A DNA stretch of 64,000 nt, from positions 144,109 through 208,108 of the forward strand of contig CALHPK010000001.1 of the NCBI GenBank assembly GCA_938036315.1. The letters run 5' to 3'. Source of the DNA: an uncultured bacterium. GTDB lineage: Bacteria; Calescibacteriota; Calescibacteriia; Calescibacteriales; Calescibacteriaceae. Position 1 is the stretch's first letter; every line of letters begins with the position of its first letter. The notes beneath the pieces were generated by a model, which had not been told where the DNA came from, did not search any database, and saw only the letters and a list, made by a program, of their open reading frames with translations. Positions 51,819-61,000 of this stretch are shown here, one piece after another. The translations under genes and the position numbers were made by a program.

Positions 51819-52162
51819 AACTTAAAACCCCGCTCTTTCTTACTACATAACAACTTAATTTCAATAAATTTTATCAGTAGCTTAATTTAATTACATATCA
51901 ATATAATTACTTTTCAACAAGCTTTCCCACTTTCAATAAATTCATTATTTATTTGCATTCAAATTATTTTAAAGTATAATCTAAAAGTATAATCATTATT
52001 TAATGAATGTTCTTAGTTTAGCACATTCTCTGATGTATCTTTTGCAGAGGACTTAGGAACCGAACTTACACTAAAAATACGTAAATCTGATACCCTAAGA
52101 AACCTGATATTGAATTTTTGAAATATAGCAATGGACTTAGAGGCTAATTAACTTAGCTGTTA
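51819..52162. other. 344-base divergent spacer with tandem TATAAT boxes
   Basis: No gene is seen. TAAAGTATAATC and TAAAAGTATAATC run in tandem at about 51970-51994, giving two consecutive TATAAT sequences. It is very AT-rich overall and lies between the divergent CheD-like and hslU genes. Confidence 0.6.
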
Positions 52163-53527
52163 ATGGAGTATTTGGATTTATACAGAACACATAAAGAAGG
52201 AGAAATTCAGCAGGTGGATGTTGAGGAATTAACTCCAAGAGAAATTGTGGATTTTCTATCAAAATATATTGTTGGGCAAGATGAGGCTAAAAAGGCAGTT
52301 GCCATAGCCCTAAGAAACAGAGTAAGAAGGATGAAACTCCCAGAGAGCCTAAGGGAAGAAATAACTCCTAAAAACCTTCTGATGATAGGACCGACAGGCG
52401 TTGGGAAAACAGAAATCTCCCGAAGAATCGCAAAACTCATAGATGCTCCTTTCATAAAGGTAGAAGCAACAAAATATACAGAAGTTGGATACGTAGGCAG
52501 AGATGTTGAGTCAATAATAAGAGATCTGACAAATATAGCGGTAGCAGAGGAGAAGAAAAAAGCGAAAAAACAGATTGCAGAAAAAGCCAGAAAGTCCGCA
52601 ATAGAAAGGCTCGTATCAGAAATTATGAAGCAGAAGAATTATCCGAGCGAGAGGAAATTTGAGGTGTACCAAAACCTACTGGATGGCAAATTTGATGATG
52701 AAACAATAGTAATTGAACTTGAGGAAAGCTCCAGCGTTGATGTTATAACTGCGTCCTTTATACCTGGTATGGAGCAGATAGAAGACCAAATCAAAAGCGC
52801 ATTATCTTCGATACTACCGAAGATGAAAAGAAAGAAAGAGCTAAAAGTAAAAGAAGCCCTGAGATTTATTGAAGATAGTATAGCAGAGCGGATGATAAAC
52901 ATGGATGAAATAGTCAGAAGAGCAATTTTCAAAGTTGAAAACAAAGGAATAGTTTTTATAGATGAGATAGACAAACTGATAAATCCCCGAGGTGGGCATG
53001 GACCGGATGTATCCGGTGAAGGAGTCCAAAGAGATCTTCTCCCCATAGTTGAAGGGACAACTGTCAATACAAGATATGGAACAGTGAGAACAGATTTCAT
53101 TCTTTTTATAGCAGCTGGAGCATTTCACACAGCTTCTCCTTCGGATCTCATTCCAGAGTTGCAAGGGAGATTACCAATAAGAGTCGAACTCAAACCACTA
53201 ACAAAAGAAGATTTCGTCAGAATTCTAAAGTTTACCGATAACTCTATCATAAAACATTATCAGATTCTACTCAAAACTGAAGATGTCGAAGTGGAGTTTA
53301 CAGAAGATGCTATAGAAAAAATAGCAGATTACGCATATAGATTGAATGAAACGCAAGAAAACATCGGTGCCAGAAGGCTATACACTGTTACCGAAAAAGT
53401 TATGGAAGATATTTCATTTGACGCACCATACCTTAAAAACCGAAAAATCATAATCGACTCAAAATATGTCGATGAAAAACTATCCTCGGTAGTTCAGGAT
53501 GTGAATCTATCAAAATATATTCTATAA
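52163..53527 (+). CDS. hslU: ATP-dependent protease ATPase subunit HslU
   Basis: The AAA+ unfoldase of the HslUV protease, 454 residues. PREIVDFLSKYIVGQDEAKKAV opens the protein, Walker A is GPTGVGKTE at 76-84, TKYTEVGYVGRDVESI carries the central pore motif, an I domain follows, and Walker B is VFIDEIDKL near 266. The C-terminus LSKYIL is the peptide that activates HslV. hslV is not adjacent, which is unusual since the two are nearly always together. murD follows after 7 bases. Confidence 0.95.
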   Translation: MEYLDLYRTHKEGEIQQVDVEELTPREIVDFLSKYIVGQDEAKKAVAIALRNRVRRMKLPESLREEITPKNLLMIGPTGVGKTEISRRIAKLIDAPFIKVEATKYTEVGYVGRDVESIIRDLTNIAVAEEKKKAKKQIAEKARKSAIERLVSEIMKQKNYPSERKFEVYQNLLDGKFDDETIVIELEESSSVDVITASFIPGMEQIEDQIKSALSSILPKMKRKKELKVKEALRFIEDSIAERMINMDEIVRRAIFKVENKGIVFIDEIDKLINPRGGHGPDVSGEGVQRDLLPIVEGTTVNTRYGTVRTDFILFIAAGAFHTASPSDLIPELQGRLPIRVELKPLTKEDFVRILKFTDNSIIKHYQILLKTEDVEVEFTEDAIEKIADYAYRLNETQENIGARRLYTVTEKVMEDISFDAPYLKNRKIIIDSKYVDEKLSSVVQDVNLSKYIL

Positions 53528-53534
53528 GTTACCT

Positions 53535-54920
53535 ATGAAAATAGGAGTCATAGGTCTTGGAATCTCAGGTAAAAAACTCGTATCAGCTATAGAGAGAATG
53601 GGACATATCCCAGTTGGCTTTGAGCAAAAGAGCGAAGAGGAATTCCTATCAGTAGAAGAAAACAGAAAATTTCTCCTCGAACACAGAAATTTGGAAGTTA
53701 TCTTCAATTACTCGGAGGATAAAATTAAAAAAAGCAACATTGACTTTGTAGTTCTTTCGTCTGGAGTAAAACATGATACCTTCTTTGAAAAATCAATCCC
53801 ATTCAAGTCAGAACTCGATTTTGTATACGAGAATATCCCAAAAAGCAAAAAAATCATTTTGATAACAGGTACCAAAGGTAAGGGGACAACTTTGCTTTTG
53901 CTTTCTGAAATCCTTGCAAAATCTGGAATCAGCCATTTTGCCGGTGGAAATATCCAAAAAATTGGGGATAAAATATTAACCGCTGCAGATGCTATATTCT
54001 CAGACGCAGAATTTTTGATAATTGAAGCATCAAGCTTTCAGCTACGCTCATCATACACTATCAGACCTCATACCTTAGCAATAACTTCACTGGATATTGA
54101 TCACCTCGATTTTCATCCATCGTTTTTCGATTATCTGAATTCAAAACTGAAAATTTCAAAGAGCTCAAAGTTTGTAGTATCTCCCTTCAGGGTTGTCGAA
54201 ATTCTCCCACGAAGATATGAAGTAGTAGAAAATATAGGATACGATATATACAGAAAAATTTTCGAGATCTACTCAGATGATGGTTCTGTTATCATATCAG
54301 ATTGTACAAAATCTGAAATAGTAATATCACATATTTTGCAGAATGATTCTCATTATTGGAATATCCAACCTGCGATCAAAAGTAATACTCTTTGTGCTGT
54401 TGGTATAGCTTCAACCATTTTGCCAGTAAAAGATATCAAGTGTGATACAATAGATATACCAAAAAGGAAATACTGCCTTGAACCCCTTGGTGAAATAGAT
54501 ATAGGTCATAAAAAAATAAAAGTGATAAATGATTCAAAATCAACAAATTATGTGTCACTTGCAAATGCTTTATTATCCTTTGACTCAAAAGTTATACTTA
54601 TTGCTGGGGGTCGTACAAAGGGGTTTAACTTTTCAAAAATACGCGATATAATAGATCGAAAGGTAGAAAAAGCTTTTCTGATTGGAGAAGCAAAAGAAAA
54701 ACTGATTAAAGATTTCCAAAATGCTGAAATCTGCAAAAACCTTGAAGACGCATTTCAAAAGGCACTGAAATTCGCAGAAACTTCCAAATCTGAAGTTATA
54801 TTGTTTTCGCCTGGAGGAGCTTCACAACCTGATTTCCAAAATGCAGAAGAAAGGGGGAGAAAATTTGAAGAATTATTCAAAAGCAAAGTAGCAAATTATC
54901 AAAATCATAAAGGTGAATAA
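53535..54920 (+). CDS. murD: UDP-N-acetylmuramoylalanine-D-glutamate ligase
   Basis: Adds D-glutamate to UDP-MurNAc-Ala in peptidoglycan synthesis. Of 461 residues, the N-terminal Rossmann domain begins IGVIGLGISGKKL, the ATP loop is GTKGKGTT near 113, EASSFQL is the MurD-specific motif, and DIDHLDFH supplies the metal-site residues. KVINDSKSTN and GGRTKGFNF are typical of the C-terminal domain. murJ begins 8 bases before its stop. It forms a hslU-murD-murJ unit. Confidence 0.93.
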   Translation: MKIGVIGLGISGKKLVSAIERMGHIPVGFEQKSEEEFLSVEENRKFLLEHRNLEVIFNYSEDKIKKSNIDFVVLSSGVKHDTFFEKSIPFKSELDFVYENIPKSKKIILITGTKGKGTTLLLLSEILAKSGISHFAGGNIQKIGDKILTAADAIFSDAEFLIIEASSFQLRSSYTIRPHTLAITSLDIDHLDFHPSFFDYLNSKLKISKSSKFVVSPFRVVEILPRRYEVVENIGYDIYRKIFEIYSDDGSVIISDCTKSEIVISHILQNDSHYWNIQPAIKSNTLCAVGIASTILPVKDIKCDTIDIPKRKYCLEPLGEIDIGHKKIKVINDSKSTNYVSLANALLSFDSKVILIAGGRTKGFNFSKIRDIIDRKVEKAFLIGEAKEKLIKDFQNAEICKNLEDAFQKALKFAETSKSEVILFSPGGASQPDFQNAEERGRKFEELFKSKVANYQNHKGE

Positions 54921-56412
54921 GGATACAAAAGCCGAAACAGATTCCCAGAAATTCACAAAGGGTATAAAATCAGTATCTTTTTTTATATTTTTAAGCAGAA
55001 TCACAGGGCTTTTACGAGAAATCTCCCTGGCTTACTTTATGGGAGCAAGTAAAATCACAGATGCCCTGTTTTTAGGTTGGACCATCCCCAATACCTTAAG
55101 AAGATTTTTTGCAGAGGGATTAGTAGCACCAGCCTTTGTTCCTGCTTTTGTTGAAGCACACAAAAACTCCCAAACGTATCAAGCGGTAAGCTCAATCTCC
55201 GGACAGATTCTACTACTGACAAGTATCATATCGATAGCAATCATTTCTTCATCTTACTTTCTACCGTATATATTAGCTCCCGGATTCGATCAAGAGGGCA
55301 AGAGATTATCCTCATACTTTATTGCGGTTCTATCTCCGTATATAATCTTCATATCACTGGCGACAACCCTGTCCGCTCTCCTCAATTCGTTCAAGATCTT
55401 TGGAATTCCAGAGATGACAATGAGCATCTTTAATCTATCAACAGTCCTTTGCATCTCGGCTTTCGCAATACTTGGGGGAAGACCTGAGATCGGTTTTATA
55501 TCCGGAGTATTCATCGGAGTAATCTTACAGATATTGATACAATTTAACTCGTCAAGAAAATTGACCAAGCTGGGCATTTCCTTTCGTAAAAATAACTACT
55601 CTCAGAAAATCTGGTCAGCCATTCCAGCTGTAGTAACAGGAGGAGCAGTATATCAAATAAACCTATTGGTATCACGAGCCATAGCCAGCATAGGAGGGGA
55701 AAAAGTAGTATCTTATCTCAATTATGCATCTAGGTTTTTCGAACTACCTCTTGGAATTTTTGTGTATTCTATGTCTTATGTATCTTTGCCATTTTTGGCA
55801 GAGGGCGGGAAAAAAAGAGAATTCGGATTTTCTCAAGCAATATTCCTTTCAACTGCCATAACCCTACCAGCAACATTTGGACTCTTCTTTCTTTCCAAAC
55901 CTATAATTTTCGTAATATTCGGATACGGGAAATTTTCCATCTATGATGTAATAGAAACTGCATCGGCGCTTGCGATGTATTCGATTGGTCTTTTGCCCGT
56001 GGCTCTATCACGAGTCCTCACAGTCGATTTTCAAGCTACCGGTAAACTAAAAGTCCCCGTAATATCAAGCATCGTTACATTTGTAATTAATACTCTACTA
56101 TGCCTTATCTTGGTTGGTAAATTTAAACACTCAGGAATTGCTCTGGCATCCTCGATCTCCTCGTTCATCGGTTTTATCCCTCTGGTCGCCTATTCGGACA
56201 AAAAGAGAATTCTTCTGATAAGATTTTTGAAGGGAGCTATATTGTCTCTGCCAGCTTCTCTATTTGCAGTAATATCTGGGATAATCTTCTCAAGATATTA
56301 TTTAGAACTTTATAAAATTTTGAGCTTCGCAATCCTAATTCTTATTGTTTTACTAACTTTTCTTCTACTTTTAATATTCGTAAAGCCCTGGAAAAATCAC
56401 AACAATAGTTAG
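54913..56412 (+). CDS. murJ: lipid II flippase MurJ
   Basis: A 499-residue MOP-superfamily membrane protein with about 14 helices that flips lipid II to the periplasm. The N-terminal FLSRITGLLREISLAYFMGAS, the SDALFLG-like TDALFLGWTIPN, and RRFFAEGLVAPAFVPAF are the classic MurJ features, with the Arg pairs lining the cavity. The start is GTG at 54913, overlapping murD by 8 bases. The convergent cinA gene begins 2 bases after its stop. Confidence 0.95.
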   Translation: MNKDTKAETDSQKFTKGIKSVSFFIFLSRITGLLREISLAYFMGASKITDALFLGWTIPNTLRRFFAEGLVAPAFVPAFVEAHKNSQTYQAVSSISGQILLLTSIISIAIISSSYFLPYILAPGFDQEGKRLSSYFIAVLSPYIIFISLATTLSALLNSFKIFGIPEMTMSIFNLSTVLCISAFAILGGRPEIGFISGVFIGVILQILIQFNSSRKLTKLGISFRKNNYSQKIWSAIPAVVTGGAVYQINLLVSRAIASIGGEKVVSYLNYASRFFELPLGIFVYSMSYVSLPFLAEGGKKREFGFSQAIFLSTAITLPATFGLFFLSKPIIFVIFGYGKFSIYDVIETASALAMYSIGLLPVALSRVLTVDFQATGKLKVPVISSIVTFVINTLLCLILVGKFKHSGIALASSISSFIGFIPLVAYSDKKRILLIRFLKGAILSLPASLFAVISGIIFSRYYLELYKILSFAILILIVLLTFLLLLIFVKPWKNHNNS

Positions 56413-56414
56413 AA

Positions 56415-57686
56415 TCATAACTTCCCAGAATCTGTAGTGTTTTTAAGTTTATCTTTAAGTATCTTCATAGCCAAAAAAGAAGCCAAGATCTTGACATTTT
56501 TTCTTCCTATATTGAATCTGAATTCGTACGACTCTGTTTCATCTTCAAATGATACACCTATGTAGAAAAGTCCTGGAGATTTACCCTCAAGGGGCTCTGG
56601 GCCAGCAACTCCGGTTGTCGAAATCCCTATGTCAGTTCCAAATCTTTCTCTCACACTTTCAGAAAGTTCCTTTGCACACTCATGGGAAACAACTCCAAAA
56701 TTCTCTATGGTCTCCTTTTTCACTCCAAGCTTTATCTTTGCTTCATTTGAATAAACAATCTCACCACCTTTGAAATACTCAGAAGCCCCGGGGACATCTG
56801 TGATAAAATTCATCAACTCCCCACCCGTCAATGATTCCGCAACCGCAAGAGTCATTTTCTTACTCTTCAGGATCTCTCCTAAAACTTCAGAAAGGGTCTT
56901 CCTCTCATCTTCGGCGTATATGTAGTCTTTAAGCCTTTCTTTCACTTTCAGGGCAAAACTATATAGACTCTCCTCTTCCCCAAATAGCTTTATGATAACT
57001 TCTGGGAATCGTGGTAAATATGACACCCTAACCGAAGGCGGAATCCCCATATTTTCTATCTCCCTTTCGACATATGTTTCTGTCACTCCAAATATTTTGA
57101 AAATCCTTTCTCCCTTCTTCTTAACTTCATACAGATCCAGAATTTCTTTATGTACGAATCCATCAAACATAAAAGAGAATTCCGCTGGGACCCCAGGGAG
57201 AAAATAGAAAAGTTTTTTATGTTTTCGCATCTTAAACCCGAATGCAGATCCCACGTGGTTCGGGATAGGCTCTGCACCAACCGGAAATGTCCCCTGCAAC
57301 CTCAGAACATCAGGAAAAACCTCCTTGCCAGTTCTTCTCTTATACCTTTGGAAAATTTCTTCTATTGCTTTTTGATCTTCTTTTAGTGGTACGCCAAAAT
57401 ATTCGCTAGCTACAAATCTGGTCTTATCATCCTTTGTTGAGCCAAGTCCTCCAGAGCAAATTATCACATCTGCAAATCTCTCCGCATTTTCAAGCGCACT
57501 CTTTATCTCAGTTTCATCATCCCCAACAAACTGACAGTAAACCCTATACCCCAGAGGATATAATTTCTGAGCAACATAAATAAAATTTTTATCCTGTGAA
57601 AAACCAGAAACTATTTCCTCTCCCATTACAACCACCGCAACTCTCTTCTCGCCCATATCACTATCGCCCATACTCACTATTTCCAT
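56415..57686 (-). CDS. cinA: CinA-family nicotinamide-nucleotide amidohydrolase
   Basis: A two-domain protein of 423 residues. The N-terminal MoCF-like domain (VVVMGEEIVSG, VGDD, ICSGGLGSTKDD, FYFLPGVPAE) resembles molybdopterin-binding proteins and ADP-ribose pyrophosphatase-type CinA. The C-terminal amidohydrolase domain has TLAVAESLTGGELMNFITDVPGAS and TTGVAGP, the NMN deamidase signature. The enzyme recycles pyridine nucleotides. TATAAT (57692-57697, reverse strand) ends 5 bases before the first ATG; later in-frame ATGs at 57671 and 57656 are possible. Confidence 0.92.
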   Translation of the reverse strand: MEIVSMGDSDMGEKRVAVVVMGEEIVSGFSQDKNFIYVAQKLYPLGYRVYCQFVGDDETEIKSALENAERFADVIICSGGLGSTKDDKTRFVASEYFGVPLKEDQKAIEEIFQRYKRRTGKEVFPDVLRLQGTFPVGAEPIPNHVGSAFGFKMRKHKKLFYFLPGVPAEFSFMFDGFVHKEILDLYEVKKKGERIFKIFGVTETYVEREIENMGIPPSVRVSYLPRFPEVIIKLFGEEESLYSFALKVKERLKDYIYAEDERKTLSEVLGEILKSKKMTLAVAESLTGGELMNFITDVPGASEYFKGGEIVYSNEAKIKLGVKKETIENFGVVSHECAKELSESVRERFGTDIGISTTGVAGPEPLEGKSPGLFYIGVSFEDETESYEFRFNIGRKNVKILASFLAMKILKDKLKNTTDSGKL

Positions 57687-57692
57687 CTCCTA

Positions 57693-57818
57693 TTATAACT
57701 TCTCCCACTCAAAATTTGTGATATTCCTCCTTTTCTTCGAAAATTCCACCTCCACAAGATATATATATTTTTCTTTGTATTTCTTCCAATACTTTTTCTG
57801 CTTTATCTTCTCCAGTGC
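57693..57818 (-). pseudogene. remnant of the C-terminus of a PD-(D/E)XK-type nuclease
   Basis: On the reverse strand 41 codons plus a stop read ALEKIKQKKYWKKY, then KEKYIYLVEVEFSKKRRN, then ITNFEWEKL. This matches, nearly residue for residue, the C-terminus of the protein cut by the right window edge (ALEQIKQKRYWEKY and NITNFEWEKL). It also fits the end of the AAA-ATPase-like/PDDEXK_9 family as I know it. An in-frame stop lies 4 codons upstream and no start or nuclease core follows, so the copy is decayed. It sits directly before cinA and overlaps its promoter-like box. Confidence 0.75.
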
Positions 57819-58023
57819 TATTACTCTCGCTCATTACACAACTTTTCTTCAGTTGTTACCTCCTCCACATTGAAGGTATTAAACCAGAGCTTCTGGATGC
57901 AATTGCTTTTGGTCTTGAAGTCAATTCAGTAAAAAAGCTTCAAGCCTTATGTCAGAGATTTCAAACATTCAAAATGGCGTGTCAAAAAATTCAAGTGAAA
58001 GACTTGTTCAACTTAAGAAATTT
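57819..58023. other. 205-base segment between the nuclease remnant and the giant gene
   Basis: No recognisable gene. A plus-strand frame of 70 codons runs 57815-58027 but overlaps the remnant and matches nothing I know; it is not called. Confidence 0.4.
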
Positions 58024-61000
58024 TTAAAACACTTTTTTCTTTCTCTTTCGCAAAAGCAAGATCAAAGGCAAAGCAGAGATAAAGATAAGGTAGCCAAAAC
58101 CAGAAACTGAACAACCAAATTTTGAAGTAAGTTCTTGATCTTGATCTGAAGTGAATTCAGTTTGATCAGTTTGAGATGTGCCAAAGTACTGCGGAGCTCC
58201 ACCGCCACCGCCTCCACCACTTCCCGACAAAACTCTAACTGGAGTGCTTCTGTGTGTCCAGGTCCCATCTCCTAACTGCCCCCACGCATTCCACCCCCAG
58301 CACCAAAGTGAATTATCTGTCTTTACAGCACAGGTGTGTTCCCCTCCCAAAGAAACTTGTGAAACCCCTTGTGTTATCTGCACCGGGGTGTTTCTGTCTT
58401 GAGTTGTCCCATTCCCTAACTGTCCGAAGTAATTCTCCCCCCAGCACCACAGTGAACCATCTGTCTTTATCGCACAGGTGTGCCACCCTCCCAAAGAAAC
58501 TTGTGAAACCCCCGTTGCCATTATCTGCACTGGAGTGTTCTTGTTTTCATTTGTACCATCTCCTAACTGTCCGCGGTTATTACTCCCCCAGCACCAAAGA
58601 GAACCATCTGTCTTTACAGCACAGGTGTGAAAAGCCCCCAAAGAGACTTGTGAAACCCCCGTTGCCATTATCTGCACAGGAGTGTCCCTATAATATACAC
58701 CTGTCCCGTCTCCTAACTGTCCAGACCGATTATCCCCCCAGCACCAAAGTGAACCATCTGTCTTTACAGCACAGGTGTGCCACCACCCCAATGAAACTTG
58801 TGAAACACCCGTTGCCATTATCTGCACTGGAGTGTACCTGTTTGTCCAAGTCCCATCTCCTAACTGACCGAATTCATTCCACCCCCAGCACCAGAGAGAG
58901 TTATCTGTCTTTATCGCACAGGTGTGCCACCACCCCAATGAAACTTGTGAAACACCCGTTGCCATTATCTGCACTGGGGCGCTACTGGGTGCAGTTGTAC
59001 CATTCCCTAACTGCCCGTATTCATTCCTCCCCCAGCACCAGAGGGAGTTATCTGTCTTTACAGCACAGGTGTGATAACCCCCCGAAGAAATTTGTATAGC
59101 TCCCTCAAAGTATATTGATGAGGTGGTTGCTGATATTATATTTGAGTATGCTGTGTTTCCTGTTGAGTTGAAGGCATATACCCTGAAATAGTAGGTAGTT
59201 TTTTCTTGAAGTGATGTTATATATCCTTCTGTTGTGTTTGCTGAGAAAGTTTGTATTTGTGGATTTGAAAATAAAGAATCAGTTGAGACTTCGACAACAA
59301 ACCCTTGTTCGTTTGGAGAGTTATCCTGCCATCTTAATCCTACTGTATCAGCTGATACGAAGAAATAAGTGAGATTAGAAGGAGCAGAACAGGGCTCAAA
59401 CCCTTCGTCTATCCCTCCTGCGCAGTTATTATCAATTCCATCACATACTTCAGTCTGCCCCGGATTTATCGAAGAGTTTGAATCATCACAATCCCCAGGA
59501 GATAAAACAGCATATGTAGAGTTATCAGGATATGGATCAGTACAGGATACTTGAGAGCCCCCCACAGGATAATATCCATCAAAATCTGCATCCTTGTACC
59601 AAATAGTCCCAGGATTCAGATTAGCATTATTGTCATCACAATCTTCAGGAGATAAAACAGCATATGTAGAGTTCTCAGGATATGGATCAGTGCAGGATAC
59701 TTGAGAGCCCCCCTCAGGATAATATCCATCAAAATCTGCATCCTTGTACCAGATAGTCTCAGGATTCAGATTAGCATTATTGTCATCACAATCCCCAGGA
59801 GATAAAACAGCATATGTAGAGTTCTCAGGATATGGATCAGTGCAGGATACTTGAGAGCCCCCCACAGGATAATATCCATCAAAATCTGCATCCTTGTACC
59901 AGATAGTTCCCGGGTTTACATCCGGATTAAGGTCATCGCAATCTTCTGGCTTTGAAACAGATGTAAATCCTGCTGGCATAGTATTGGCACAGGTAGAAAC
60001 TGATGTCGTCCAAGTATCGGAATCTCGATCTTCCCAAAACCAAGTCTCTATATGCCCTGAGCAATCATTATCTTTCCCATTGTTGCAGTTCAGAGGAGCT
60101 CCAGGGTATATACTTGCTACACTATCGTCGCAATCCAAAAGTGTTATTGTTGTAAGGTTATATGGTGATGTTGGTCCACAAGCCACTTGCACCGCACCAT
60201 CTGTGTAACCATCAGAATCCGCATCTTTGTAGAATACCAATAATACCCCTTCATCTATTTCTCCATCGCAGTCGTTATCTATTCCATCACAAATTTCTGT
60301 TGCTCCCGGTTTTATGTTTGGATTGTTATCGTTACAATCACCAACCATTGCATACAAGACATATCCTTGTGGTTGCAAGCAGGATATCCGCGTTGTCCCA
60401 TCTGTGTAGCCATCAGAATCGCTGTCTTTGAACCATACTGTATTTGGATTTATCTCCGCTCTCTCATCATCACAATCTTGTGAATTTGAAACATAACCCT
60501 GTGGTTGCGTGCAAGCTTCTGTCACTGAACCAGGATTACCATAACCATCTGAATCTTTATCTTGATAAAACGTTAACTTCACACCTTCATCTATTTCTCC
60601 ATCGCAGTCATTATCTATTCCATCACAAACTTCTTCCTTTGGCACACACACTATCTCACCTTCCTTGTTTTCCTTCTTTATCTCTACCTTCTTCTCAAAA
60701 ACTGTCTCGGCTCCTTCGCTGTCTCTTACCACTACTCTTAATACATATTCCCCACCATCTGCAGTCTGAGGAACCTTTACAACCGCTGTCGCTCCATAAG
60801 GTGTTATCCAATCAAATTTCACTCCATCTTTCGTTATCTCCCAAGCAAACGTAACATCGTCTCCGTCCGGTTCATTCACTACCGCAGATGCTACAAATTC
60901 TCTCCCTATCCATATACCCCCTGTTGTACCTATCTTTATAACCCGTGGTGCTCTGTTCTCTTTCTTTACTTCAATCGTGGTTGAGACTGTGTCTTTGTTC

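Noticed and set aside
57815-58027. A 70-codon plus-strand frame between the nuclease remnant and the giant gene
   Set aside because: It overlaps the remnant and the end of the giant gene, has no ribosome binding site and matches nothing I know. It may be decayed sequence.
58254-59099. A 281-codon plus-strand frame across the RCC1 repeats
   Set aside because: It is the antisense shadow of the repeat array; the repeated composition keeps it open.
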